Source: Flavobacterium sp. KMS (lineage in GTDB: Bacteria; Bacteroidota; Bacteroidia; Flavobacteriales; Flavobacteriaceae). Taken from it: a stretch of 64,000 nucleotides of DNA. Of this stretch, positions 35,964 to 43,910 are shown piece after piece. The DNA lies in NCBI RefSeq assembly GCF_000813005.1, contig NZ_JSYP01000002.1:310001-374000 (forward strand), given 5' to 3'. Below the pieces are notes generated by a model. That model had not been told where the DNA came from. It saw nothing but the letters and a program-made list of their open reading frames with translations, and searched no databases. Numbering within the stretch: position 1 is the stretch's first letter; every line of letters begins with the position of its first letter. A program made the position numbers and the translations under genes.

Positions 35964-35971
35964 TACATTTG
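35964..35971 (+). promoter_or_regulatory. Putative promoter of the thioredoxin-like gene, TACATTTG
   Basis: TACATTTG matches TAnnTTTG and ends 51 bases before the ATG at 36023. No clear upstream TTTG was found. Confidence 0.45.
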
Positions 35972-36022
35972 TATATAATAATCTCTTTTTAGTAGATTTA
36001 AAAAGATTAAATAGTTGATTTT

Positions 36023-36319
36023 ATGTCAAAATTTGGAGAACTTATAAATGCTCAAGTTCCAGTGTTAATTGATTTTTACACCGATTGGAACGAATCATCT
36101 GTGTCAATGCATCCTGTAATAAAAGATGTTGCAGCTGCGCTAGGCGATAAAGCCAAAGTCATTAAAATTGATGTGGATAAAAATCAGGAATTGGCTGATG
36201 CACTAAGAATAAAAGGACTACCTACTTTAATGATTTATAAAGAAGGTCAAATGATTTGGAGGCAATCCGGCGAATTGGATGCAAATACTATTATAGGGAT
36301 TGTACAAGAACAATTCTAA
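36023..36319 (+). CDS. Thioredoxin-fold protein lacking the CxxC active site
   Basis: This is a 98-residue cytoplasmic thioredoxin fold. FGELINAQVPVLIDFYTDWN is the normal run-up to the active site. Where thioredoxin has W-C-G-P-C, this protein has W22-N-E-S-S26, so both redox cysteines are missing. The cis-proline loop (IKGLPTLMIYKEG) and the C-terminal helix are intact, and there is no cysteine anywhere in the protein. It cannot be a thiol reductase and may act as a binding or scaffold protein. Length matches ordinary thioredoxin. Confidence 0.88.
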   Translation: MSKFGELINAQVPVLIDFYTDWNESSVSMHPVIKDVAAALGDKAKVIKIDVDKNQELADALRIKGLPTLMIYKEGQMIWRQSGELDANTIIGIVQEQF

Positions 36320-36378
36320 TTTCTTCTGGATACTAAACTTGTAGTATTCTTTATATGTTTTATTAAATGACCGTATGT

Positions 36379-37023
36379 TTAATAAATAACATCAAATATA
36401 AAATTGTTTTCCTTTAAATAATCTAATGTTTTTGGTAATGCAAATTTAAGGTTTTGCGATGCTTTAATGCTATCGTGAAAAACAATTACGCTTCCTGATT
36501 TTACATTTTTTATTACATTCTGTAAGCACTTTTCTGGAGATATGCTTCGGTCAAAATCTGCGCTTAAAACATCCCACATTATTATTTTATACCCCAATTG
36601 GCGTAATTGTGTCGATTGTGATTTGGTGATTTTGCCATAAGGAGGACGAAAAATCTTAGGCTGAAGATTTTCAGTAGAAGATTTCTGGATTTGTTTGCCG
36701 CATAAAAGACTATTGTCTAAATACGTTTTTGTGGTCGTTTTCCAGCCTTTTAAGTGGTCATAAGTATGATTTCCTATCGAATGACCTTCGGTGATTACTT
36801 TTTTGAAAATTTCGGGGTGTTTTTCGATGTTATTGCCAATGCAAAAGAAAGTGGCTCTGGCATCGCGTTTTTTTAGTTCAGATAAAACCCATTCTGTGAT
36901 TTCGGGAGTTGGACCGTCATCAAAAGTTAAATAAACTTTATTCTCCTTATTAGGAATGTCCCAATAATAGTTAGAGAAGAATCGTTTTATCAGCTTGTTC
37001 GTCTTAATCCAGTAAAAACTCAT
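36379..37023 (-). CDS. Polysaccharide deacetylase family protein
   Basis: This is a 214-residue NodB-homology enzyme. Motif 1 is YLTFDDGPTPEITEW (catalytic and metal Asp), motif 2 is SIGNHTYDHLKGW (metal His pair) and motif 3 is FRPPYGKITKS. VIVFHDS near the end supplies the last conserved His. It would remove acetyl groups from N-acetylated sugars in peptidoglycan or surface polysaccharide. No signal peptide is obvious, although the first 20 residues are basic and aromatic. It follows the DUF2723 gene on the same strand but past a terminator. Confidence 0.9.
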   Translation of the reverse strand: MSFYWIKTNKLIKRFFSNYYWDIPNKENKVYLTFDDGPTPEITEWVLSELKKRDARATFFCIGNNIEKHPEIFKKVITEGHSIGNHTYDHLKGWKTTTKTYLDNSLLCGKQIQKSSTENLQPKIFRPPYGKITKSQSTQLRQLGYKIIMWDVLSADFDRSISPEKCLQNVIKNVKSGSVIVFHDSIKASQNLKFALPKTLDYLKENNFIFDVIY

Positions 37024-37052
37024 TTTCTGAAATTTTAGTTTATGTAAAAATA

Positions 37053-37090
37053 AAAAATGTAGCGGTATTTTTCAATAGCGCTACATTTTT
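37053..37090 (-). terminator. Terminator after the DUF2723 gene
   Basis: AAAAATGTAGCG (37053-37064) and CGCTACATTTTT (37079-37090) pair over 12 bp. On the minus strand the hairpin is followed by TTTTTTA. It lies between the DUF2723 stop and the start of the deacetylase gene. Confidence 0.8.
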
Positions 37091-37116
37091 TAATTATTAT
37101 ATTTTTAGAATATTAT

Positions 37117-40100
37117 TTATTCTTTTTCACGACCAAATCGCTCGAAAACATTTACATAAGTATTGAAAATTGCTTTTTGCTTGTTGTAAAAAGGTAAATC
37201 TTTACTTTCCTTCATTACTTGTAATAAGCTTCTGTATCTTTCGATATCAGTAATTATATCAATAGCCAGACTTGTTTGTTCAGATGGGTCTAAATGGCTG
37301 TAATAATCTAGATTTTCTTTGTATTTGTTTATTAACTTTTCTAGTAAATCATGTGCTTTGGCTTTTTCGCCAACATCATAATATCCTTTAGCAAAAGGCT
37401 CAACTAATGAGTAATAACCAAATTTATCTAATGGCATTTTTGTCATAGCTAAATTGATAATATTTTTGGCTTTGTCAATTTTACCTTCAGTAATTAATTG
37501 TTTCATTAATCTGGAAAGATTAGTACGATACGTGATACTGTTACGTCTTGTTTCTGGATCATGATAAATTTTATCGCTTTCGCTATTACCCCAATCCCAT
37601 TTCATTACGATATCATACATTTTATCAGCGTCAATTTGCCCCATGTCCATTGGTCCGCCATCTTTATTAGGAACGGTTTTAATTGGGACAAGTTTATACA
37701 CCATTCCGTCTAATTGTAGATAGTTTTTTAGCCATAAATAATCTTCATCGTCAAAAGCACCACCACTAAAATAAATTGGTCTTTTCCAATCGTTATTAGC
37801 TAATATATCAAGCATCATTAAACGATTTTTGTATAAAGCACTTCCTTTAATATCAATGTCGATATAAGGAACAATAGAGTCGTAATACTTAGGAGCAACT
37901 ACCTTATTCTTGATAATATTATCCTTGTTTATAGTAAGACGGAGTTTATTAGTTGGATAAAAGTGAATCGTTTGTCCGTTTTGCATTTCAACTGTTGACT
38001 TAGGGTTTTTTATAAAATCAATAAAACCTTTAATGTCCCAACGACTATCTATTTTTGGAATATGCGCCACATAATCTAATTTATCACCTACATATTGTTC
38101 GTGAACAAAAGATATTGGTAATGCATTCGATTCGTATGTTTTTGTTTTCATCTGATCGATATACCAATCGGTCATGAATAGACTTGTATTTACGATTTTA
38201 ACATCTGTTCTTATTTTCTCTATTTCCTGAGCGTACCATAACGGGAAGGTATCATTATCTCCAATGGTATATAAAATCGCATTAGGATCGCATGAGTTTA
38301 AATACGCTTTAGCCATTGCTACAGCAGTATATTTATTAGATCTATCGTGATCATCCCAGTTTTGAGAAGCCATAAGTATCGGAGCAGCAAGTAAGCTACC
38401 TGCAATAACTATAGGTCCGGCAATTCTTGGTGCTATATATTTCTGCAGGGTTTCATAGAGTGCGTAGACCCCGAATCCTATCCAGATTGCAAATACATAA
38501 AAGGATCCGACTAATGCATAATCTCTCTCTCGAGGTTCAAAAGGTCTTTCGTTTAGGTAAATTTTTAATGCTAAACCAGTAAATAAGAATAAAGCTAATA
38601 GGACATAGAAACTTTTTAAATCTTTATTTGCATGGTACATTAAACCGATTAAACCAAGGATGAAAGGCAAGAAAAAATAAACATTTCTTCCTTTATTATT
38701 TAATACATCCGATGGTAAATTGTCTTGAGAACCTAAATGAATTGAATCCATAAATTTGATTCCACTAATCCAGTTTCCATCTAAATTATCATATTTCCCT
38801 TGAGTGTCACTTTGGCGACCTACAAAGTTCCACATTAAATATCTCCAGTACATATATCCGAATTGGTATTCGAACATAAAGCTAAAGTTGTCTGCAGTTG
38901 TTGGTTTTTCAACAATTAAATAATCACCATAACTTCTTAAGAATTTCACATAACCCTCATTATCAATTTGTTTTTGAGCGTATGCTTTTCTAAATTCAGT
39001 GATTGTTTTTTCAACTTCATGTCTAAGTTGAGCAGTTGCTTTGTTAAACTCATCTTCAGATAATTGACTTGGGTCGATACCGTATTTTTGCAAATCATCT
39101 TCATAAGGGTAATTTGGGTTTATCTTAAATGCAGGAGGATTAGTAAAGTTAATGTAGTTTTCTACATGCTCAGTACTCCACATTCTTGGTAAAAAAGCTT
39201 TTTGTGCATCGTCAGTATTTTGTACTGCGTTTTTATAATTATTGGTAATAATATATTTACCAGTTTTATAGTCTCTTTCGTAATTCGGTTTTTTGTCTAG
39301 ATAAGGAGTGTTTTTATCTAATCCTGCAAAAACTTCCGTGTATTGAGGTCCGTAAAACAATGGGTTTACACCGTATTGTTCACGGTTGTAATATGCAAGT
39401 ACTTCGGTCGCATCCGAAGGTTTGTTTTCGTTAATTACAGTATTAGCATTTGCTCTGATAGGTAGCATTAACCAAGTAGAGAATCCAATTAAAATGAATA
39501 AGATACAAAGAATTATAGTGTTGTAAAAAACAAGTCCTTTTTGTTTTGTGTAACGTAATCCAAAATAAAAGAAAGCGATAAAAGCTAAGGCAACAAATAT
39601 AGTTCCTGAGTTAAAAGGTAATCCCATTTCGTTAACCATGAAAATCTCGGTTTTACCAAAGAAAGCCATCGTTAAAGGAAGTAATAATATGAAGATAAAT
39701 AATAAGACAGCTACAACTACTATATTGGCAACAATGAAGTTTTTGATAGTAACTTTTTCGTAGTTTTTAAAGAAATAAAGAAATCCAATTGCCGGAATTG
39801 TAAGCAAAGCCATGAAGTGTACACCAAATGAAAGACCTACAACTAATGAAATAATTAGTAACCATTTATTTCCTCTTGGAGTATTCATGTCTTGTTCCCA
39901 ACGTAATCCCAGCCAAAAAAGTAAAGCGATTAATAAGGATGCCATAGCATAAACCTCTGCTTCGACAGCATTAAACCAGAAACTATCAGAAAAAGTATAG
40001 GCTAGAGCCCCTACAAAAGAACTTCCTAAAATTACAATAGCGTTATTTTGATTTACTTCGGCAAAACGACCAACTAATTTTTTAAGGATAATAGAGGACG

Positions 40101-40392
40101 ACCAGAACATGAATAATATTGTAAAGGCACTTGAAAAAACAGACATCATATTAACCATTAATGCCACATGCTGGTTATCTATTGCAAACATTGCAAAGAA
40201 AGCACCCATCATTTGGTATAAAGGGGCACCAGGAGGGTGACCAACTTCAAGCTTTGCTGCTGTAGCGATGTACTCGCCACAATCCCAAAAACTCATGGTA
40301 GGTTCGACAGTTAGGGTGTAAGTTATTAAAGCGATTGTAAATGTTAACCAACCAATAATTGTATTCCATTTATTAAAGTTGAATTGTGCCAT
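37117..40392 (-). CDS. DUF2723 / TMEM260-like membrane protein (possible protein O-mannosyltransferase)
   Basis: This is a 1091-residue inner membrane protein. The DUF2723 region starts at the N-terminus (LTVEPTMSFWDCGEYIATAA; KLEVGHPPGAPLYQMMGAFF) with the acidic and GHPPG motifs seen in GT-C type glycosyltransferases. About a dozen transmembrane helices fall within residues 10-330 and 575-680. A large soluble region (about 700-1091) contains helical, TPR-like repeats near the end. TMEM260, the human relative, O-mannosylates proteins, and flavobacteria glycosylate many surface proteins, so a similar role is reasonable but inferred. Confidence 0.88.
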   Translation of the reverse strand: MAQFNFNKWNTIIGWLTFTIALITYTLTVEPTMSFWDCGEYIATAAKLEVGHPPGAPLYQMMGAFFAMFAIDNQHVALMVNMMSVFSSAFTILFMFWSSSIILKKLVGRFAEVNQNNAIVILGSSFVGALAYTFSDSFWFNAVEAEVYAMASLLIALLFWLGLRWEQDMNTPRGNKWLLIISLVVGLSFGVHFMALLTIPAIGFLYFFKNYEKVTIKNFIVANIVVVAVLLFIFILLLPLTMAFFGKTEIFMVNEMGLPFNSGTIFVALAFIAFFYFGLRYTKQKGLVFYNTIILCILFILIGFSTWLMLPIRANANTVINENKPSDATEVLAYYNREQYGVNPLFYGPQYTEVFAGLDKNTPYLDKKPNYERDYKTGKYIITNNYKNAVQNTDDAQKAFLPRMWSTEHVENYINFTNPPAFKINPNYPYEDDLQKYGIDPSQLSEDEFNKATAQLRHEVEKTITEFRKAYAQKQIDNEGYVKFLRSYGDYLIVEKPTTADNFSFMFEYQFGYMYWRYLMWNFVGRQSDTQGKYDNLDGNWISGIKFMDSIHLGSQDNLPSDVLNNKGRNVYFFLPFILGLIGLMYHANKDLKSFYVLLALFLFTGLALKIYLNERPFEPRERDYALVGSFYVFAIWIGFGVYALYETLQKYIAPRIAGPIVIAGSLLAAPILMASQNWDDHDRSNKYTAVAMAKAYLNSCDPNAILYTIGDNDTFPLWYAQEIEKIRTDVKIVNTSLFMTDWYIDQMKTKTYESNALPISFVHEQYVGDKLDYVAHIPKIDSRWDIKGFIDFIKNPKSTVEMQNGQTIHFYPTNKLRLTINKDNIIKNKVVAPKYYDSIVPYIDIDIKGSALYKNRLMMLDILANNDWKRPIYFSGGAFDDEDYLWLKNYLQLDGMVYKLVPIKTVPNKDGGPMDMGQIDADKMYDIVMKWDWGNSESDKIYHDPETRRNSITYRTNLSRLMKQLITEGKIDKAKNIINLAMTKMPLDKFGYYSLVEPFAKGYYDVGEKAKAHDLLEKLINKYKENLDYYSHLDPSEQTSLAIDIITDIERYRSLLQVMKESKDLPFYNKQKAIFNTYVNVFERFGREKE

Positions 40393-40586
40393 ATTTAGGT
40401 ATTAAAAATTTGTCCTTATTTTATCTTACAAAGAAAATGTTTTTTTATGTAATCAAACTAGCATTAACAAATTTTTCTAAAAAAGTAATTATAAAAACTA
40501 ACATGTTGTTTTTGAATAGGTTTCGAGAAACGGCGGAGCTTTGTTCGAAAAAAAATCAATTTTTTTTCAAATTTTTGTTCAAAAAG

Positions 40587-40617
40587 TTTGCGCAAACTAA
40601 AAAAAGCTCTAAATTTG
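40587..40617 (+). promoter_or_regulatory. Promoter of the first tRNA-Gln
   Basis: TTTG (40587-40590) and TAAATTTG (40610-40617) are separated by 19 bases. The tRNA begins 20 bases after the -7 element. Confidence 0.75.
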
Positions 40618-40637
40618 CACTCGCTTAACAGCACTGC

Positions 40638-40708
40638 TGGTCTATGGTGTAATGGTAACACAACTGTTTTTGGTGCAGTCTTTCAAGGTTCGAGTCCTTG
40701 TAGACCAA
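40638..40708 (+). tRNA. tRNA-Gln (anticodon UUG), copy 1
   Basis: This 71-base cloverleaf has acceptor arms TGGTCTA and TAGACCA pairing over 7 bp. The anticodon stem ACTGT/GCAGT encloses the loop TTTTGGT with anticodon TTG (Gln, CAA codons), and the T loop is GGTTCGAGTCC. The 3' CCA is not encoded. The mature sequence is identical to the copy at 40965. Confidence 0.96.
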
Positions 40709-40714
40709 CATAAG

Positions 40715-40741
40715 AAGCCTCTCAAACGAGAGGCTTTTTTT
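40715..40741 (+). terminator. Terminator after tRNA-Gln copy 1
   Basis: AAGCCTCTC and GAGAGGCTT pair around an AAAC loop, followed by T residues. Confidence 0.88.
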
Positions 40742-40812
40742 ATGGAATTAAGTCAGATTTCTTAGGAGATTTAAAAAAAAAATAAAACTTCATGGGAGGT
40801 GATGATATGTTT

Positions 40813-40850
40813 AAAAAGAGAGATTGCTGTTTGGTAATCTCTCTTTTTAT
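40813..40850 (+). terminator. Orphan terminator between the two tRNA-Gln genes
   Basis: AAAAAGAGAGATT (40813-40825) pairs with AATCTCTCTTTTT (40836-40848). No gene that I can support lies between the first tRNA terminator and this one, only 70 bases; an ATG at 40790 opens a frame of 20 codons that runs through the hairpin. Confidence 0.6.
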
Positions 40851-40913
40851 TTGATTTTTTTTCAATTTGATTTTTTTGTAAAAAGGTTTTGTTGTATGGT
40901 GCGATATAAAAAA

Positions 40914-40944
40914 TTTGCACAAACTAAAAAAAGCTTTAAATTTG
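40914..40944 (+). promoter_or_regulatory. Promoter of the second tRNA-Gln
   Basis: TTTG (40914-40917) and TAAATTTG (40937-40944), 19 bases apart, copy the arrangement before the first tRNA gene. Confidence 0.75.
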
Positions 40945-40964
40945 CACTCGCTTAACAGCATTGC

Positions 40965-41035
40965 TGGTCTATGGTGTAATGGTAACACAACTGTTTTTGG
41001 TGCAGTCTTTCAAGGTTCGAGTCCTTGTAGACCAA
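40965..41035 (+). tRNA. tRNA-Gln (anticodon UUG), copy 2
   Basis: The 71 bases are identical to copy 1, exactly 327 bases downstream. The flanks are also duplicated: promoter, the TTTGCACTCGCTTAACAGCA leader (one base differs just after it) and the terminator stem. Confidence 0.96.
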
Positions 41036-41041
41036 CATAAA

Positions 41042-41068
41042 AAGCCTCTCAATTGAGAGGCTTTTTTT
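41042..41068 (+). terminator. Terminator after tRNA-Gln copy 2
   Basis: AAGCCTCTCAATTGAGAGGC is part of a perfect palindrome, followed by T7. It is the same stem as in copy 1 with a changed loop. Confidence 0.88.
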
Positions 41069-41136
41069 ATGGAATAAATTTAAGGATTTTTAAATCTTGT
41101 ATTTTTGTGAGATGATTTTTTTTGTTTTTTGTTTGT

Positions 41137-41961
41137 CTAGATTTTAAAAGTCATTACAGGGCGTACTGCATGATTTACTAAATCTTCGCTAATGCTTCCG
41201 TTAAAGAAGTGTGCAAATCCAGTTCTTCCATGTGTGCACATTCCGATTAAATCAGCGTCAACACTATTAGAGAAATTTATAATGCCGTTTTCTATATTAG
41301 TATCGTTGTAAATGTTGGTTGAATAATTATTAAGATTGAATGGAGCGATAAAATCATTCATTATTTTCTCGGCAACATGAGTCGGTTTGAAACTATTTGG
41401 AGTGCAAATCATGACTAAATGTAATTTAGAATCGAAGAATTTAGTGAATTCAATCAATTTTTTAAAAGGTTTTTCAGTTTCTTTTGAGAAATCTGAAGCA
41501 AAAACAAAATTTGTAGTTTTGAAAGTTTCCATGTGTTTTTTAATGACCAAAACTGGAATTTCAGAATGACGAACTACTTTTTCAGTATTCGATCCTATAA
41601 GTAATTCTTCAAATCCAGAAGAGCCATGTGAACCCATAACTATTAAGTCGATTTCGTGTTCATTACTTACTTTTGCAATTCCTTCAGCTGGTCTGTCGAG
41701 TTTTACCATCTCAGTTATTGTAAGTCCGTCTAGGTAGGGTCTCTCGGTGATTTTAGAAAGCATTTCGTTGGCTTTTTTCATAAATAACATGGTCTCAGGG
41801 ATGCTGATTCCGCCAGTAATTGCATCATTCATTTGGCTAGGTAATTCTAGTGTATGAAGTATGATTATCTCAGAGTTATTTTTTTTAGCGATTTGTGCAG
41901 CGGCTTTTAAAGCGTCTTCTGCATGCTCAGAAAAATCGGTAGGAACTAAAATGCGTTTCAT
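41137..41961 (-). CDS. Universal stress protein, tandem-domain type
   Basis: This is a 274-residue protein with two UspA domains. Domain 1 (1-about 143) starts KRILVPTDFSEHAEDALKAA and has the nucleotide-binding motif GSHGSSGFEELLIGSNTEKV. Domain 2 (about 148-274) has NFVFASDFSKETEKPFKKLI and a weaker GMCTHGRTGFAHFFNGSISE. Domain 1 keeps the G-x2-G-x9-G-S/T pattern for ATP. Such proteins help survival under starvation or redox stress. It is divergent from rimP. Confidence 0.92.
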   Translation of the reverse strand: MKRILVPTDFSEHAEDALKAAAQIAKKNNSEIIILHTLELPSQMNDAITGGISIPETMLFMKKANEMLSKITERPYLDGLTITEMVKLDRPAEGIAKVSNEHEIDLIVMGSHGSSGFEELLIGSNTEKVVRHSEIPVLVIKKHMETFKTTNFVFASDFSKETEKPFKKLIEFTKFFDSKLHLVMICTPNSFKPTHVAEKIMNDFIAPFNLNNYSTNIYNDTNIENGIINFSNSVDADLIGMCTHGRTGFAHFFNGSISEDLVNHAVRPVMTFKI

Positions 41962-42047
41962 AACTTTGTGGTGTTAAATTATGTGAAAAATCATTTATTT
42001 TAATGCTTTAATAAAGATAAGAAATATTTTTACAGCAATCAATTTAT

Positions 42048-42075
42048 TTTGATTTATAAAAAAACACTATATTTG
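42048..42075 (+). promoter_or_regulatory. Promoter of the rimP-nusA-infB operon
   Basis: TTTG (42048-42051) and TATATTTG (42068-42075) are 16 bases apart. The expected transcript start near 42082 leaves about 55 bases of leader, which contain a terminator-like hairpin. Confidence 0.6.
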
Positions 42076-42103
42076 CACCGTTATTTATTAAAATCTAAAT
42101 AAT

Positions 42104-42129
42104 GAGGGGACTAAATGTCCCCTCTTTTT
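42104..42129 (+). promoter_or_regulatory. Terminator-like hairpin in the rimP leader (possible NusA-responsive attenuator)
   Basis: GAGGGGAC (42104-42111) and GTCCCCTC (42117-42124) form a perfect 8-bp GC-rich stem with a TAAAT loop, followed by TTTTT (42125-42129). It ends 8 bases before the rimP ATG and lies downstream of the operon promoter. No preceding plus-strand gene ends here, since the neighbouring gene is divergent. Confidence 0.65.
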
Positions 42130-42137
42130 ATAAAAGT

Positions 42138-42602
42138 ATGACATTTAAAGAAAAAGTAAACGTATTAATAGCTGAAGGTCTCTTAGAAAAACCATCAATT
42201 TTTTTAATAGACTTAACCATTACCGATGCTTTCAAGATAATTGTATCTTTGGATGGAGATAATGGTGTGCTCTTGCAAGACTGTATTGATGTTAGCCGTG
42301 CTATTGAGAATAATTTGGACAGAGAAGAACAAGATTTTTCTTTGGAAGTGGCTTCGGTAGGAGTTGGTTCACCATTAAAAATGGTTAGACAATACAAGAA
42401 GAACATTGGTAGAACATTGATTGTGAATACTAATGGTGAAAAAATTGAGGCTGAATTAGTTGATGCTAATGAAGATTTCATAATTTTGTCTTGGGAAGCA
42501 AGAGAACCTAAGAAAATAGGAAAAGGAAAAGAAACAGTTCAAAAAGAGCAACAAATACCTTATACAGAAATTAAAGAGGCAATTGTTACAGTAACATTTT
42601 AA
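42138..42602 (+). CDS. rimP: Ribosome maturation factor RimP
   Basis: This is a 154-residue protein from ATG 42138 ([20 protein letters not shown]) that assists 30S subunit maturation. The two-domain RimP pattern is visible: [22 protein letters not shown] in the first and [20 protein letters not shown], then [13 protein letters not shown], in the second (SH3-like). An in-frame ATG at 42102 lies inside the leader hairpin region and is less likely. It is the first gene of the rimP-nusA-infB operon, with nusA 13 bases downstream. Confidence 0.95.
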   Translation: MTFKEKVNVLIAEGLLEKPSIFLIDLTITDAFKIIVSLDGDNGVLLQDCIDVSRAIENNLDREEQDFSLEVASVGVGSPLKMVRQYKKNIGRTLIVNTNGEKIEAELVDANEDFIILSWEAREPKKIGKGKETVQKEQQIPYTEIKEAIVTVTF

Positions 42603-42615
42603 TTAAAGAATTCGC

Positions 42616-43863
42616 ATGGAAAATTTAGCATTAATCGATTCATTCTCAGAGTTTAAAGATGATAAACTTATTGATCGTGTAACGCTTATGGCAATTTTAG
42701 AAGATGTATTTAGAAATGCATTGAAGAAAAAATACGGTTCAGATGATAACTTCGATATTATCATAAATCCTGATAAGGGAGATATGGAAATTTGGAGAAG
42801 AAGAGTAATCGTTGCCGACGAAGATCTAGATTTTGAAAATGAAGAAATTACTTTGACTGAAGCAAGAAGAATTGAAGCGGATTTTGAAATTGGTGAAGAA
42901 GTTTCTGAAGAAGTAAAATTAATTGATTTAGGTAGAAGAGCTATTTTAGCTTTGCGTCAAAACCTTATTTCTAAAATACATGAACACGATAATACAAATC
43001 TTTACAAGCAATTTAAAGATATTATTGGAGATATTTATACTGCCGAAGTGCATCATGTTCGCCCAAGAGTTGTAATTTTGGTGGATGATGAAGGAAATGA
43101 AATTGTTTTACCAAAAGAAAAACAAATCCCATCTGACTTTTTCCGTAAAGGAGATAATGTTCGTGGTATTATTGAAAGTGTTGAATTAAAAGGGAATAAA
43201 CCTCAAATTATTATGTCTAGAACTTCTGAGAAGTTTTTAGAGAAATTGTTTGAACAAGAAATTCCTGAAGTTTTCGACGGTTTAATTACAGTTAAAAATG
43301 TAGTTAGGATTCCTGGTGAAAAAGCAAAAGTAGCGGTAGATTCTTATGATGACAGAATTGACCCGGTTGGAGCTTGTGTAGGTATGAAGGGATCTCGTAT
43401 TCATGGAATTGTACGTGAGTTAGGAAACGAAAATATAGATGTTATTAATTATACTAGTAACATTCAATTATATATTACTAGGGCTTTAAGTCCTGCAAAA
43501 GTATCTTCAATTAAGATTAATGAAGAAACAAAAAGAGCCGAAGTTTTCTTGAAATTAGAAGAAGTTTCTAAAGCTATCGGTAGAGGTGGTCATAACATTA
43601 AACTAGCTGGTCAATTAACAGGCTATGAGCTTGATGTTATTAGAGAAGGTGATGTAGCAAGCGGTGAAGACGATGACGTAGAATTAACTGAGTTCTCTGA
43701 TGAAATCGAAGATTGGGTTATCGAAGAGTTTGCTAAAATAGGATTAGATACTGCAAAAAGTATTTTAAAACAAGAAGTAGAAGATTTAGTAAGAAGAACA
43801 GACCTAGAAGAGGAAACGATTTTAGATGTAATGCGAATACTAAAAGAAGAGTTTGATAGTTAG
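42616..43863 (+). CDS. nusA: Transcription termination/antitermination factor NusA
   Basis: This is a 415-residue protein. The N-terminal RNA-polymerase-binding domain (1-about 130) is followed by the S1 domain (about 135-200; YTAEVHHVRPRVVILVDDEG) and two KH domains (VDPVGACVGMKGSRIHGIV and GRGGHNIKLAGQLTGYELDV). A short acidic end lacks the extra AR repeats of enterobacteria. It modulates pausing and termination, and its position behind a leader terminator suggests autoregulation. Confidence 0.97.
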   Translation: MENLALIDSFSEFKDDKLIDRVTLMAILEDVFRNALKKKYGSDDNFDIIINPDKGDMEIWRRRVIVADEDLDFENEEITLTEARRIEADFEIGEEVSEEVKLIDLGRRAILALRQNLISKIHEHDNTNLYKQFKDIIGDIYTAEVHHVRPRVVILVDDEGNEIVLPKEKQIPSDFFRKGDNVRGIIESVELKGNKPQIIMSRTSEKFLEKLFEQEIPEVFDGLITVKNVVRIPGEKAKVAVDSYDDRIDPVGACVGMKGSRIHGIVRELGNENIDVINYTSNIQLYITRALSPAKVSSIKINEETKRAEVFLKLEEVSKAIGRGGHNIKLAGQLTGYELDVIREGDVASGEDDDVELTEFSDEIEDWVIEEFAKIGLDTAKSILKQEVEDLVRRTDLEEETILDVMRILKEEFDS

Positions 43864-43910
43864 TCTATCTTTCTCACAACACAACGAATAGGTAATAATA
43901 AAAAGGTTTT

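Noticed and set aside
40790..40852. ATG-started frame of 20 codons between the tRNA-Gln genes
   Set aside because: It runs through the terminator hairpin and is too short to support without conservation data.
40638..41035. tRNA pair considered as an integration site for a mobile element
   Set aside because: There is no integrase, no attachment-site duplication beyond the tRNA unit itself, and ordinary chromosomal genes on both sides.
42102..42137. Upstream ATG start for rimP
   Set aside because: The added 12 residues would be encoded by the leader hairpin and do not resemble RimP.
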